A stretch of DNA of 64,000 nucleotides from Robertkochia flava (GCF_020166515.1 NZ_JAINZT010000002.1:962122-1026121), one strand, 5' to 3'. Counted from the stretch's first letter, positions 18,205-29,853 are shown. A program made the numbers and translations. The notes: a model not told the origin generated them from the letters alone.

Positions 18205-18729
18205 ATGTATCAAGATTATAAGAACGTAGAATTAGTGAAGCCAGGAGGACTGGAGCTGAAAGATCGTCTGGTAGGAGTACAACGGGTAACGAAGGTTACC
18301 AAGGGTGGTAGAGCCTTCGGATTTTCTGCCATTGTTGTTGTAGGAAACGAAGACGGTGTAGTAGGACACGGACTGGGTAAATCTAAAGAGGTAGCCGACG
18401 CGATTTCAAAGGCGGTGGAGGATGCCAAGAAGAACCTGGTACGTATTCCGTTGAATAAAGGAACCCTTCCTCACGAGCAAAAAGGGAAATACGGTGGAGC
18501 AAGAGTATATCTTCAGCCCGCTTCTCACGGTACGGGAGTTATCGCCGGTGGTGCGGTACGTGCGGTACTTGAAGCAGTTGGGGTACACGATGTACTTTCT
18601 AAATCTCAGGGGTCTTCCAACCCGCACAACGTGGTAAAAGCTACCTTTGACGCTTTACTGCAGCTGAGAGATGCGAAAACAGTAGCAGCGCAACGCGGTA
18701 TTTCTTTAGAGAAAGTTTTTAAAGGATAA
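18205..18729 (+). CDS. rpsE: 30S ribosomal protein S5
   Basis: 174 residues. The double-stranded RNA-binding N-domain contains [21 protein letters not shown] with the loop where spectinomycin-resistance mutations arise, and it looks wild type. The C-domain carries [22 protein letters not shown]. It acts in decoding accuracy and mRNA unwinding. Confidence 0.98.
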   Translation: MYQDYKNVELVKPGGLELKDRLVGVQRVTKVTKGGRAFGFSAIVVVGNEDGVVGHGLGKSKEVADAISKAVEDAKKNLVRIPLNKGTLPHEQKGKYGGARVYLQPASHGTGVIAGGAVRAVLEAVGVHDVLSKSQGSSNPHNVVKATFDALLQLRDAKTVAAQRGISLEKVFKG

Positions 18730-18741
18730 ATCAAGGATAAG

Positions 18742-18921
18742 ATGGGAAAGATTAAAGTTACACAGGTAAAGAGCAACATCAAGCGACCTCAGAATCAAAA
18801 GAGAACGCTCGAGGCATTAGGTCTTAAGAAGATCGGCCATGTAGTGGAACATGAGGCAACACCAAGTATCCTTGGTATGGTAAAGAAAGTTGAACATTTA
18901 GTTTCTGTAGAAGAAGCTTAA
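18742..18921 (+). CDS. rpmD: 50S ribosomal protein L30
   Basis: A small 59-residue gene that is easily missed. It begins MGKIKVTQVKSNIKRPQNQK and carries the L30 signature RTLEALGLKKIGHVVEHEAT, ending VSVEEA. It lies 12 bp after rpsE and 13 bp before rplO, the usual spc order. L30 is dispensable in some bacteria but retained here. Confidence 0.96.
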   Translation: MGKIKVTQVKSNIKRPQNQKRTLEALGLKKIGHVVEHEATPSILGMVKKVEHLVSVEEA

Positions 18922-18934
18922 TAACAATACAGTT

Positions 18935-19387
18935 ATGAATTTAAGTAACTTACAACCTGCTGAAGGTTCAGTTCACAAAGACGGTAAGAGAGTAGGTAGA
19001 GGAGAAGGTTCAGGAAAAGGCGGAACAGCCACCCGTGGACATAAGGGAGCTAAGTCCCGTTCCGGTTACTCTAAGAAAATCGGATTTGAAGGTGGGCAAA
19101 TGCCACTTCAGAGAAGAGTACCTAAGTTTGGTTTCAAAAATATCAACAGAAAGGAGTATGTTGGTATCAATCTTAATAAGTTACAGGAATTGGTTGATAA
19201 AGGTGTTGTGAAAGACACTGTAGATTTAGATATATTAGTGGCCAACAAACTGGCCGGTTCCAATGATCTTGTAAAGATCCTTGGTGGCGGAGAGCTAAAA
19301 TCTAAATTAAAAGTTTCTGTACATAAATTTACTGCCAGTGCCCAGGCTGCTATTGAAGCTGCCGGAGGTGAAGCAGTAAGTTTATAA
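18935..19387 (+). CDS. rplO: 50S ribosomal protein L15
   Basis: 150 residues. It has the glycine- and basic-rich N-terminus that penetrates 23S rRNA (KRVGRGEGSGKGGTATRGHKG), GFEGGQMPLQRRVPKFGF, and a C-terminal globular domain ending KFTASAQAAIEAAGGEAVSL. It lies 23 bp before secY. Confidence 0.98.
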   Translation: MNLSNLQPAEGSVHKDGKRVGRGEGSGKGGTATRGHKGAKSRSGYSKKIGFEGGQMPLQRRVPKFGFKNINRKEYVGINLNKLQELVDKGVVKDTVDLDILVANKLAGSNDLVKILGGGELKSKLKVSVHKFTASAQAAIEAAGGEAVSL

Positions 19388-19410
19388 CCCAAACCCAACC
19401 AAAAGTAACC

Positions 19411-20772
19411 ATGAAGAAGTTTATTGAGACACTTAGCAATATCTGGAAGATCGAAGAATTGAAGGGGAGAATCCTCGTGACCATCGGACTGCTGTTGGTG
19501 TACCGTTTTGGTGCGCAGGTAGTGCTTCCAGGTATTGATACGCAGCAATTGGCTGAATTAACAAGCAGAACAGATGGCGGAGGTTTATTAGGAATCCTTA
19601 ATGCATTTACAGGAGGGGCGTTTGCAAACGCTTCTGTTTTTGCCTTGGGAATCATGCCATATATCTCAGCCTCTATTGTGGTTCAGTTAATGGGGCTGGC
19701 CATTCCCTACCTTCAGAAATTACAGAAAGAAGGTGAAAGTGGCCGAAAAACCCTCAACCAGATTACCCGTTGGTTAACCATTGGTATCTGTTTGGTGCAA
19801 GCGCCTGCTTATTTATATGGTCTGGGAGCCCTTGGGGTGCCGGACAGTGCTTTTATCCTTGGGAAAGGGCTGGATTTTATGATCCCTGCCGTATTGATCC
19901 TGGTAACAGGAACGATCTTTGCCATGTGGCTGGGTGAGAAGATCACCGATAAAGGTATTGGGAATGGTATTTCCCTGTTGATTATGGTAGGTATCATTGC
20001 TACACTGCCTATTGCTTTTGCTCAGGAATTTGATTCTGTCGTTAACCGAAACAACGGTGGTCTCATCCTGATCCTGATCGAAGTGATTCTGTGGTTTGTA
20101 GTGATCCTGGCCAGTATCATGCTGGTTATGGCAACACGTCAGATCCCGGTACAGTACGCTCGAAGAACCGCCTCTGGGGGTTACGAGAAGAATGTGTTCG
20201 GATCGCGTCAGTATATTCCGCTGAAGCTGAATGCTTCCGGAGTAATGCCTATTATTTTCGCACAGGCTATTATGTTTGCCCCCGGGTATATTGGTACCAT
20301 TGGTGCCTTGAAGGATACTGCAGCAGGACAATGGCTGCAGGTGAATTTCGGAAACGGATCCATGTTTGGATTCTGGTATAATGTGGTGTTTGCATTGTTA
20401 ATCATAGTATTTACGTATTTTTACACCGCAATTACAGTACCGACGAATAAAATGGCTGACGATCTGAAGCGTAGTGGTGGGTTTATTCCGGGTATCCGCC
20501 CAGGAAAAGAAACTGCTGACTACCTGGATAAGATCATGTCTTTGATAACTTTCCCAGGATCATTATTCCTGGCGGTTATCGCTATATTCCCGGCGATCGT
20601 GGTTAACGTGATGGGTATTCAGCAAGGATGGGCTCTGTTTTACGGAGGTACTTCCCTGCTCATTATGGTGGGTGTGGCCATTGATACCATGCAGCAGGTG
20701 AATTCGTACCTGTTGAACAGACACTACGATGGGTTGATGAAATCAGGTAAAAACAGAAAAGTTGTAGCGTAA
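19411..20772 (+). CDS. secY: Preprotein translocase subunit SecY
   Basis: 453 residues and ten predicted membrane helices. Recognisable motifs are LGIMPYISASIVVQLMG (plug region and TM2), GIGNGISLLIMVGI and QIPVQYARR (loop C4 region), and RSGGFIPGIRPGKETADYLD (the C5 loop needed for SecA and ribosome contact). It is the channel of the Sec pathway, needed for export of the many lipoproteins and SusC/D proteins in this window. Its place between rplO and infA is typical; adk and map are absent here. Confidence 0.98.
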   Translation: MKKFIETLSNIWKIEELKGRILVTIGLLLVYRFGAQVVLPGIDTQQLAELTSRTDGGGLLGILNAFTGGAFANASVFALGIMPYISASIVVQLMGLAIPYLQKLQKEGESGRKTLNQITRWLTIGICLVQAPAYLYGLGALGVPDSAFILGKGLDFMIPAVLILVTGTIFAMWLGEKITDKGIGNGISLLIMVGIIATLPIAFAQEFDSVVNRNNGGLILILIEVILWFVVILASIMLVMATRQIPVQYARRTASGGYEKNVFGSRQYIPLKLNASGVMPIIFAQAIMFAPGYIGTIGALKDTAAGQWLQVNFGNGSMFGFWYNVVFALLIIVFTYFYTAITVPTNKMADDLKRSGGFIPGIRPGKETADYLDKIMSLITFPGSLFLAVIAIFPAIVVNVMGIQQGWALFYGGTSLLIMVGVAIDTMQQVNSYLLNRHYDGLMKSGKNRKVVA

Positions 20773-20778
20773 TTATTT

Positions 20779-20994
20779 ATGGCAAAACAACAAGCTATAG
20801 AACAGGACGGAACGATCATTGAGGCATTATCGAATGCAATGTTCCGGGTAGAATTGGAAAACGGGCACGTAGTAACAGCTCATATTTCCGGAAAAATGCG
20901 AATGCATTATATCAAATTACTTCCCGGCGATAAGGTAAAGCTCGAAATGAGTCCGTACGATCTAACAAAAGCAAGAATTACTTATAGATATTAA
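20779..20994 (+). CDS. infA: Translation initiation factor IF-1
   Basis: 71 residues, a single S1/OB fold: [45 protein letters not shown] sequence in full, ending [10 protein letters not shown]. It binds the ribosomal A site with IF-2 and IF-3. It lies 6 bp after secY and 4 bp before rpmJ. Confidence 0.98.
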   Translation: MAKQQAIEQDGTIIEALSNAMFRVELENGHVVTAHISGKMRMHYIKLLPGDKVKLEMSPYDLTKARITYRY

Positions 20995-20998
20995 AGAG

Positions 20999-21115
20999 AT
21001 GAAAGTAAGAGCATCACTAAAGAAAAGAAGTCCCGAGTGCAAAATCGTGCGTAGAAAAGGGAGGTTGTATGTAATTAATAAAAAGAATCCTAGATTTAAA
21101 CAAAGACAAGGATAA
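20999..21115 (+). CDS. rpmJ: 50S ribosomal protein L36 (zinc-free form)
   Basis: A 38-residue gene beginning [17 protein letters not shown] and ending NPRFKQRQG. In zinc-binding L36 the ligands are three Cys and one His. Here only the second Cys (residue 14) remains; the first is Arg, the third is Asn and the His is Phe. It is therefore the C-minus type. It lies 4 bp after infA and 3 bp before rpsM. Confidence 0.97.
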   Translation: MKVRASLKKRSPECKIVRRKGRLYVINKKNPRFKQRQG

Positions 21116-21118
21116 GTT

Positions 21119-21493
21119 ATGGCTAGAATCGCAGGAGTAGACTTACCAAAGCAAAAGAGAGGAGTTATTGGATTAACTTACATCTTTGGTATAGGTAAAA
21201 GTAGAGCTAAAGAGATCTTAGAGAGAGCTCAGGTTAGCGAAGACACTAAGGTAGCTGACTGGGCAGACGAAGAGATCGCTCGTATTCGCGAGGCTGTTTC
21301 TCAATTCACTATTGAAGGAGAGCTTCGTTCGGAGGTTCAATTAAACATCAAGCGTTTAATGGACATCGGTTGTCAGAGAGGGATTCGTCACAGAGCCGGA
21401 CTTCCACTTAGAGGTCAGCGCACTAAGAATAACTCGAGAACTAGAAAAGGTAAAAGAAAAACTGTTGCTAACAAGAAAAAGGCAACTAAATAA
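21119..21493 (+). CDS. rpsM: 30S ribosomal protein S13
   Basis: 124 residues, beginning [22 protein letters not shown], with the helix-hairpin region and the basic tail [21 protein letters not shown] that reaches tRNA. It forms inter-subunit bridges in the 30S head and is the first gene of the alpha segment. Confidence 0.98.
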   Translation: MARIAGVDLPKQKRGVIGLTYIFGIGKSRAKEILERAQVSEDTKVADWADEEIARIREAVSQFTIEGELRSEVQLNIKRLMDIGCQRGIRHRAGLPLRGQRTKNNSRTRKGKRKTVANKKKATK

Positions 21494-21507
21494 TACGTAG
21501 CTTAGTT

Positions 21508-21900
21508 ATGGCAAAGTCAAATGCAAAAACTACTAGAAAGCGTAAAGTAGTAGTAGAGTCTGTAGGTGAAGCTCATGTTGCTGCATCGTTTAACAATGTG
21601 ATTATCTCCCTGACCAACAAGAAGGGAGATGTAATCTCATGGTCGTCTGCAGGGAAAATGGGGTTCAGAGGTTCTAAGAAAAATACTCCTTACGCTGCTC
21701 AGGTAGCCGCTGAAGATGCTGCGAAAGTAGCTCACGAAGCTGGACTTAGAAAAGTGAAGGTGTACGTAAAAGGTCCTGGTTCAGGTAGAGAGTCCGCCAT
21801 CAGGTCTATCCACAATGCCGGTATTGAGGTAACAGAAATTATTGACGTTACTCCGCTACCACACAACGGATGTCGTCCTCCTAAAAGAAGAAGAGTTTAA
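21508..21900 (+). CDS. rpsK: 30S ribosomal protein S11
   Basis: 130 residues: [48 protein letters not shown], and the end [18 protein letters not shown]. It lies on the platform near the E site. An 83-bp spacer with strong secondary structure follows before rpsD, unlike the 2-25 bp gaps elsewhere in the alpha segment. Confidence 0.98.
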   Translation: MAKSNAKTTRKRKVVVESVGEAHVAASFNNVIISLTNKKGDVISWSSAGKMGFRGSKKNTPYAAQVAAEDAAKVAHEAGLRKVKVYVKGPGSGRESAIRSIHNAGIEVTEIIDVTPLPHNGCRPPKRRRV

Positions 21901-21915
21901 TTAATTAATGTTTTC

Positions 21916-21968
21916 AGAAGGTTTTATATGATTATCGAAGGATAAGCCTTAATTCATAATCACCTTCT
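21916..21968 (+). promoter_or_regulatory. Structured RNA element upstream of rpsD, candidate S4 autoregulatory leader
   Basis: The 3' arm ATAATCACCTTCT (21956-21968) pairs with two 5' blocks, AGAAGGT (21916-21922) and TGATTAT (21929-21935), leaving a TTTATA bulge. A small inner stem AAGG/CCTT (21938-21941 with 21947-21950) closes the top. There is no T-run, so it is not an intrinsic terminator. It sits 15 bp before rpsD, whose product S4 is the classical repressor of alpha operons. The role is inferred. Confidence 0.5.
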
Positions 21969-21983
21969 AAATAGAATTAAAAC

Positions 21984-22589
21984 ATGGCAAGATATACAGG
22001 TCCAAAAACAAAGATTGCCCGTAAATTCGGAGAAGCAATTTTCGGTGATGATAAATCATTTGAAAAAAGAAATTACCCTCCGGGGCAACACGGTAACAAC
22101 CGTAGAAGAGGTAAAAAATCAGAATACGCTATCCAGTTAATGGAGAAGCAAAAGGCGAAGTATACCTATGGTATTCTTGAGCGTCAATTCCGCAACCTAT
22201 TTGAAAAGGCCAACCGCAAGAAAGGCGTTACCGGTGAGGTATTGCTTCAGCTTTGTGAGTCGCGTCTTGACAATGTTGTTTACAGAATGGGTGTAGCTCC
22301 TTCCAGAAGAGCTGCCCGTCAATTGGTGTCTCACCGTCATATCACTGTAAACGGAGAGGTGGTAAATATTCCGTCTTATTCATTGAAGCCTGGTGATGTT
22401 GTTGGAGTAAGAGAAAAGTCGAAATCCCTGGAGGCGATCGAAAGATCACTTTCAAACCACAGTAATGTTTACGAGTGGATCAGCTGGAACAACGAAAAGA
22501 AGGAAGGTACTTTTGTAAGTGCTCCTGAGCGTATCCAGATCCCGGAAAACATTAAAGAGCAATTAATCGTCGAGTTATACTCTAAATAA
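21984..22589 (+). CDS. rpsD: 30S ribosomal protein S4
   Basis: 201 residues, beginning [17 protein letters not shown]. It has the N-terminal basic domain and the S4 RNA-binding domain ([30 protein letters not shown] with GDVVGVRE). The Cys pairs of zinc-binding S4 are absent. It is a primary 16S rRNA binder and assembly initiator. In E. coli and B. subtilis S4 represses its own transcript, which is relevant to the hairpin upstream. Confidence 0.98.
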   Translation: MARYTGPKTKIARKFGEAIFGDDKSFEKRNYPPGQHGNNRRRGKKSEYAIQLMEKQKAKYTYGILERQFRNLFEKANRKKGVTGEVLLQLCESRLDNVVYRMGVAPSRRAARQLVSHRHITVNGEVVNIPSYSLKPGDVVGVREKSKSLEAIERSLSNHSNVYEWISWNNEKKEGTFVSAPERIQIPENIKEQLIVELYSK

Positions 22590-22610
22590 TAATTAGACAG
22601 CAGTCGTACT

Positions 22611-23603
22611 ATGGCAATATTAAATTTTCAGAAGCCCGATAAAGTTATAATGATCGATTCTACCGATTTCGAAGGGAAATTTGAATTTCGTCCTTTGGAA
22701 CCCGGATATGGATTGACCGTTGGTAACGCATTGCGCAGAGTTCTTCTTTCTTCTCTTGAAGGTTATGCAATAACCTCTACAAGAATGGATAAAGTAGAGC
22801 ATGAGTTCTCTACCATCGAGGGTGTGGTGGAAGACGTTACAGAGATCATCCTGAACCTGAAACAAGTGCGTTTCAAGCGTCAGATCGATGATATTGATAA
22901 CGAAACCGTTTCTATCTCCCTGACCGGTAAAGAGCAAATCACTGCCGGTGATTTCCAGAAATTTATTTCAGGCTTCCAGGTATTGAATCCGGATCTTGTG
23001 ATCTGTAACCTGGATCCTAAAGTAACTATCAATATGGAAATCACTATTGAAAAGGGTAGAGGTTATGTACCTGCTGAAGAGAACAAAAAGGCCAATGCGC
23101 CTCTTGGAACCATCTTCACAGATGCGATCTATACACCTATCAAGAATGTGAAATTCAGCATTGAGAATTATCGTGTAGAACAAAAGACAGACTACGAAAA
23201 ACTGGTTTTTGAGATCATTACAGATGGTTCTATTCATCCTAAGGACGCTCTTACTGAGGCTGCCAAGATCCTTATTCACCACTTCATGTTATTCTCCGAT
23301 GAGCGAATTACCCTGGAGGCCGATGAGATCGCGCAGACCGAAACTTATGATGAAGAGTCGCTTCACATGCGTCAGTTGCTTAAAACCAAGTTGGTAGACA
23401 TGGATCTTTCTGTTCGTGCACTGAACTGTTTGAAGGCTGCTGAAGTTGACACCCTGGGTGACCTGGTGTCATTTAACAAGAACGACTTAATGAAATTCAG
23501 AAACTTTGGTAAGAAGTCATTGACCGAGCTGGAAGAGCTGGTGAATAACAAAGGCCTTAGCTTCGGAATGGATCTGTCAAAGTACAAATTAGATAAGGAT
23601 TAG
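22611..23603 (+). CDS. rpoA: DNA-directed RNA polymerase subunit alpha
   Basis: 330 residues. The N-terminal dimerisation domain holds [24 protein letters not shown]. After a linker, the C-terminal domain contains [22 protein letters not shown] and [15 protein letters not shown], the helix-hairpin-helix region that contacts UP elements and activators. It lies 21 bp after rpsD. The C-terminal domain is complete. Confidence 0.99.
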   Translation: MAILNFQKPDKVIMIDSTDFEGKFEFRPLEPGYGLTVGNALRRVLLSSLEGYAITSTRMDKVEHEFSTIEGVVEDVTEIILNLKQVRFKRQIDDIDNETVSISLTGKEQITAGDFQKFISGFQVLNPDLVICNLDPKVTINMEITIEKGRGYVPAEENKKANAPLGTIFTDAIYTPIKNVKFSIENYRVEQKTDYEKLVFEIITDGSIHPKDALTEAAKILIHHFMLFSDERITLEADEIAQTETYDEESLHMRQLLKTKLVDMDLSVRALNCLKAAEVDTLGDLVSFNKNDLMKFRNFGKKSLTELEELVNNKGLSFGMDLSKYKLDKD

Positions 23604-23607
23604 TTTT

Positions 23608-23645
23608 CCTTTCCCCGGAACGAGCTAATGAACGTATTGGAAAGG
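23608..23645 (+). promoter_or_regulatory. Hairpin in the rpoA-rplQ spacer
   Basis: CCTTTCC (23608-23614) can pair with GGAAAGG (23639-23645), enclosing 24 nt. The following sequence is A/T-mixed without a clean U-tract, so a terminator is unlikely. It could be a processing site or a regulator of rplQ; this is inference from complementarity alone. Confidence 0.35.
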
Positions 23646-23663
23646 GATTAATTAAAGAATACA

Positions 23664-24158
23664 ATGAGACACGGAAAGAAATTTAATCATTTAGGTAGAA
23701 AGACCGCTCACAGACAGGCTATGCTTGCCAATATGGCTTGCTCGCTTATCGAGCATAAGCGTATCAATACTACAGTTGCTAAAGCCAAAGCGCTTAAGCA
23801 ATTTGTAGAACCTCTGGTAACCAAGTCTAAAGAGGATACTACGCACAACAGAAGAATCGTATTCAGCAGACTTAGAGATAAGGAGGCTGTTACAGAACTT
23901 TTCAGAGAAGTTGCAGTTAAGGTAGGGGATCGTCCAGGAGGATACACCCGTATCATCAAACTGGGTAACCGTCTTGGTGATAATGCCGATATGGCTATGA
24001 TCGAGCTGGTAGATTACAACGAGCTTTACAACGCTGATAAGCCGGCTAAGAAGAAATCTACCCGTAGAGGAGGAGCTAAGAAATCTGCAGCAACAGCTGA
24101 TGCTCCTGCAGCTGCAGAGGCTTCAACAACTGAGAAAACTGAAGACACTCAGGAATAG
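23664..24158 (+). CDS. rplQ: 50S ribosomal protein L17
   Basis: 164 residues, beginning [25 protein letters not shown], with the core complete to about residue 125 ([32 protein letters not shown]). A low-complexity Lys/Ala/Thr/Glu tail of about 40 residues follows and is absent from the 127-residue E. coli protein. Such tails are common in Bacteroidota L17. It is the last gene of the superoperon, followed by a strong terminator. Confidence 0.97.
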   Translation: MRHGKKFNHLGRKTAHRQAMLANMACSLIEHKRINTTVAKAKALKQFVEPLVTKSKEDTTHNRRIVFSRLRDKEAVTELFREVAVKVGDRPGGYTRIIKLGNRLGDNADMAMIELVDYNELYNADKPAKKKSTRRGGAKKSAATADAPAAAEASTTEKTEDTQE

Positions 24159-24181
24159 TGAAGATGAATTAATTACATACC

Positions 24182-24217
24182 AAAAAGGATAAACGCTTTC
24201 GTTTATCCTTTTTTTTT
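24182..24217 (+). terminator. Terminator of the ribosomal superoperon
   Basis: AAAGGATAAACG (24184-24195) pairs perfectly with CGTTTATCCTTT (24200-24211) around a 4-nt loop and is followed by T to 24217. This strong intrinsic terminator lies 25 bp past the rplQ stop. Confidence 0.9.
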
Positions 24218-24221
24218 GTGC

Positions 24222-24229
24222 TATTTTTG
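24222..24229 (+). promoter_or_regulatory. -7 promoter element of carA-eno
   Basis: TATTTTTG fits the TAnnTTTG consensus and lies 25 bp before the carA ATG, directly after the terminator. The expected -33 position falls inside the terminator stem and has no TTG, so the promoter is only partly supported. Confidence 0.45.
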
Positions 24230-24254
24230 TGAAACTTTTTTAGCGAACATTTCA

Positions 24255-26662
<2,408 letters not shown>

Positions 26663-26686
26663 TTATCCAACTGCTATCACCATATG

Positions 26687-26718
26687 AAGTCCCTCAATCC
26701 TGAGGGACTTTTTTTTTG
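26687..26718 (+). terminator. Terminator after eno
   Basis: AAGTCCCTCA (26687-26696) pairs with TGAGGGACTT (26701-26710) around a 4-nt loop, followed by T to 26718. It closes the carA-eno operon. Confidence 0.9.
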
Positions 26719-26812
26719 ACGTAACACCGATTTAATGGTTTCTTATTTTTAGTTGTGTAATGTTCTTTTTATTTTAACCTGAGGAAGAGGGTATTAACCA
26801 GAATCAGGACTT

Positions 26813-28378
26813 TTGAAGAAACACTTTTTATTTGTAGCAGCAGAAAATGATGGAATTGCCGATTGCAAGGCAGGGGGTATGGCAGATGTGGTGCGGGATG
26901 TGCCCCGGCAAATTGCTAAATTCGGAGATCAGGTAAGTGTTGTGACCCCTTCTTACGGAAGGCTGCACAAAAGAGGGGAGTTTTTGGGGTATCTAAGTTT
27001 TTTCTACAGGGGTGTTCCGCAACAGGCTGCTCTGTATGAGGTAGCCGGGAAAAAACCTCAACCCGGTATCAGGCATCTTGTGATTCATCATCAGGACTTC
27101 AGATCCGGTGATATAGCCCATATTTATTTTAATGATCCCGACCGGCCGTTTTATACCGATACCCTGACGTTTTCCTTATTCGGGGCAGCTGTGGCCGAAG
27201 CCATCATTTCTAGTGCCCTCCAAAAGATAGATATCGTTCATTTACACGACTGGCATTCTAGTTTTCTATTGTTGCTCAGAGCATACCACCACAGGTATGT
27301 AGGGTTACAATCCCTTCGAATGGTGTATTCAATTCATAACCTTGCCATTCAGGGTATACGTCCTCTTGAAAATGACCATGGGTCGCTTAAAGCGTTCTTT
27401 CCTGAAATGCAGCCTGATACAGACCGCATCAGGGACCCTAGGTATACAGATTGCTTTAACCTTATGGCAGTGGGTATACGGCTTGCAGATGCCGTGCATA
27501 CCGTTTCTCCTTCATATATGAAAGATATCCAGAAACCAAGTAATCCTCCGGGATTTATTGGAGGAGAAGGATTGGAGGAAGATCTGAAGGAGGCCTTTCG
27601 GGGAAACCGGCTTTTTGGGATACTTAATGGTTGTAATTACCAGGGGTATAATATGCCTGAGAAGGGAAAGTTATTCCCGGATGCCTTGCGGGTTACCTTG
27701 CGCTGGCTGCAGATGGCAGACAAAAAATACAAGGCTCATTTCCTGGCGCATACCGGGGAGAAACTGGCCGAACTTCTGGAGCACCCGCCAAAAATAATCT
27801 GTGGCAGCGTGGCCCGGCTTACAGAACAAAAATTCTATTTCTTTCGCCAGGATCCGTCACTGCTGGCGGCATTGTTAAAAGAATTGGAATCCCGGGGTGG
27901 GGTATATGTACTGGTAGGAACCGGTGCCCCGGAATATGAAAAACTTTTCAGGGCCATGAGCAGGCGTCATAAAAACCTGGTGTTTATCAACGGCCAGTCG
28001 GAAACGGTCATAGACGGACTTTATGCCGGGTCAGACCTCTATATCATGCCCAGCCTTTTTGAGCCTTGCGGGATCAGTCAGATGCTGGCCATGAGAAACG
28101 GGCAGCCTTGCCTGGTACATTATACCGGAGGCCTTAAGGATACCGTAAAGCATATGAAAACCGGGTTCTGTTTTGAAGGAGATTCCCTGGAAGCCCAGAA
28201 AGAAGATTTTCTCCGGGTTTTCAGCATCGCTCTGGACACCTATTTTAATGACACTTCTCAGTGGGCATCCATTTGTAAGGACGCCCTGGAAGAACGCTTT
28301 ACCTGGGAGCGTTCTGTAAAATCCTATTATAAAGAATTATACGACCTTCCTGTACCTCAGTACGTTGAAAGTGAATGA
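26813..28378 (+). CDS. GT5-family glycogen/starch synthase-like glycosyltransferase
   Basis: 521 residues, starting at a TTG (26813), with no ATG nearby that preserves the conserved N-terminus MKKHFLFVAAENDG. The GT5 nucleotide-sugar loop KxGG appears as CKAGGMADVVRDVP (18-30). The central HLHDWHSS resembles the family's HDWH motif. The C-terminal GT-B half has VARLTEQK and MPSLFEPCGISQMLAMRNG, with the Glu that binds donor, followed by TGGLKDTV. Likely reaction: alpha-1,4-glucan elongation from ADP- or UDP-glucose. It is a lone gene, with no glgB, glgC or glgP nearby, and sits between eno and gltA. TTG start and isolation make its regulation unclear. Confidence 0.85.
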   Translation: MKKHFLFVAAENDGIADCKAGGMADVVRDVPRQIAKFGDQVSVVTPSYGRLHKRGEFLGYLSFFYRGVPQQAALYEVAGKKPQPGIRHLVIHHQDFRSGDIAHIYFNDPDRPFYTDTLTFSLFGAAVAEAIISSALQKIDIVHLHDWHSSFLLLLRAYHHRYVGLQSLRMVYSIHNLAIQGIRPLENDHGSLKAFFPEMQPDTDRIRDPRYTDCFNLMAVGIRLADAVHTVSPSYMKDIQKPSNPPGFIGGEGLEEDLKEAFRGNRLFGILNGCNYQGYNMPEKGKLFPDALRVTLRWLQMADKKYKAHFLAHTGEKLAELLEHPPKIICGSVARLTEQKFYFFRQDPSLLAALLKELESRGGVYVLVGTGAPEYEKLFRAMSRRHKNLVFINGQSETVIDGLYAGSDLYIMPSLFEPCGISQMLAMRNGQPCLVHYTGGLKDTVKHMKTGFCFEGDSLEAQKEDFLRVFSIALDTYFNDTSQWASICKDALEERFTWERSVKSYYKELYDLPVPQYVESE

Positions 28379-28546
28379 GATCGAATTTCCGGTCTGGAGT
28401 TGGATTTCCCTGTAAATTGCTTCGAATTCGAATTGTGTAATTTGGTCCTGATTTCAAGGGAAAAACCGTTGGGATTAACCGAATTTTAACAGTTTATTTC
28501 GTATTTTCGCAACACTTTAAAAATCACTAAAAATCCGATTTAGAAT

Positions 28547-29830
28547 ATGTCAGATAAAGCTACGTTAGAATATAACGGGAAAAAATTTGAATTTCCTGTA
28601 ATCGAAGGTACAGAAAATGAGTTAGCTATTGATATTAAGTCTTTAAGAGCCGCCACCGGGATGATTACCATCGATCCCAGTTTTAAAAATACCGGTTCTT
28701 GTGAGAGTGCTGTTACTTACCTGGATGGAGAAAAGGGAATTCTCCGTTACCGAGGTTATGCTATTGAGGATCTGGCTGAGAATGCAAGTTTTCTGGAAGT
28801 GGCATATCTGCTTATTTTTGGAGAATTACCTAATAAGACCCAGCTGGACAAGTTCTATGCCGATATTAAGGCTAATTCTGAGGTAGATGAAGATGTTAAG
28901 AAGATCGTAGACAGCTTCCCGAGATCGGCTCACCCAATGGGCGTACTCTCTTCTTTGACCAGTGCCCTTACCGCTTTTAACCCCTCTTCTGTTGATATTA
29001 ATTCAGAAGAAGAAATGTACAATGCCATTGTAAGGATCATGGGGAAATTTCCGGTTCTGGCTGCCTGGACCCTGAGAAAGATGAACTCTAAGCCTTATGA
29101 CTACGGAGATTCTAGCCTGGGCTATGTGGAGAACATGCTCTATATGATGTTTAAAAAGCCAAATGAGCAATACAAACTGAATCCAACAGTAGTAAACGCC
29201 TTGGATAAGTTATTGATCCTTCACGCCGATCACGAACAAAACTGTTCAACCTCTACCGTACGTATCGTAGGCTCATCTCATGCCGGGTTGTTCGCATCGA
29301 TCTCTGCAGGAGTATCTGCCCTTTGGGGTCCGCTTCACGGAGGTGCCAACCAGGCGGTGATTGAAATGCTGGAGGCGATCAAGGCTGATGGTGGAGATAC
29401 TGCCAAATATATGGAGAAGGCCAAGGATAAGGATGATCCGTTCCGTTTAATGGGGTTCGGGCACCGGGTTTACAAGAATTTCGATCCCAGAGCCAGAATC
29501 ATTAAAAAGGCTGCAGATGAAGTACTGGGGAACCTTGGGGTGGAAGATCCTGTTCTGGGGATAGCTAAAGGACTGGAAAAGCAGGCCCTGGAAGATTCTT
29601 ATTTTGTAGACAGAAAATTATATCCAAACGTTGATTTCTATTCCGGTATCATCTATCGTGCGTTGGGAATTCCAACCCCAATGTTTACCGTAATGTTTGC
29701 CCTAGGACGTCTGCCCGGATGGATCGCGCAATGGAGAGAAATGCGCCTGAAAAAAGAGCCTATCGGAAGACCAAGGCAGGTCTATGTAGGTGAAACTCAC
29801 AGGGCTTTCAAGCCGTTGGAGCAACGTTAA
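28547..29830 (+). CDS. gltA: Citrate synthase
   Basis: 427 residues, type I hexameric length. Catalytic His regions are SSHAGLFASISAG and MGFGHRVYKNFDPRA, and WGPLHGGANQAVIEML and the C-terminal GRPRQVYVGE are conserved. It condenses acetyl-CoA and oxaloacetate in the TCA cycle. The upstream spacer (28379-28546) holds a weak -7-like TATTTTCG at 28502-28509 and an A-rich stretch before the ATG. A terminator follows the gene. Confidence 0.98.
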   Translation: MSDKATLEYNGKKFEFPVIEGTENELAIDIKSLRAATGMITIDPSFKNTGSCESAVTYLDGEKGILRYRGYAIEDLAENASFLEVAYLLIFGELPNKTQLDKFYADIKANSEVDEDVKKIVDSFPRSAHPMGVLSSLTSALTAFNPSSVDINSEEEMYNAIVRIMGKFPVLAAWTLRKMNSKPYDYGDSSLGYVENMLYMMFKKPNEQYKLNPTVVNALDKLLILHADHEQNCSTSTVRIVGSSHAGLFASISAGVSALWGPLHGGANQAVIEMLEAIKADGGDTAKYMEKAKDKDDPFRLMGFGHRVYKNFDPRARIIKKAADEVLGNLGVEDPVLGIAKGLEKQALEDSYFVDRKLYPNVDFYSGIIYRALGIPTPMFTVMFALGRLPGWIAQWREMRLKKEPIGRPRQVYVGETHRAFKPLEQR

Positions 29831-29853
29831 GAAATAAACACATACAGATAAAG

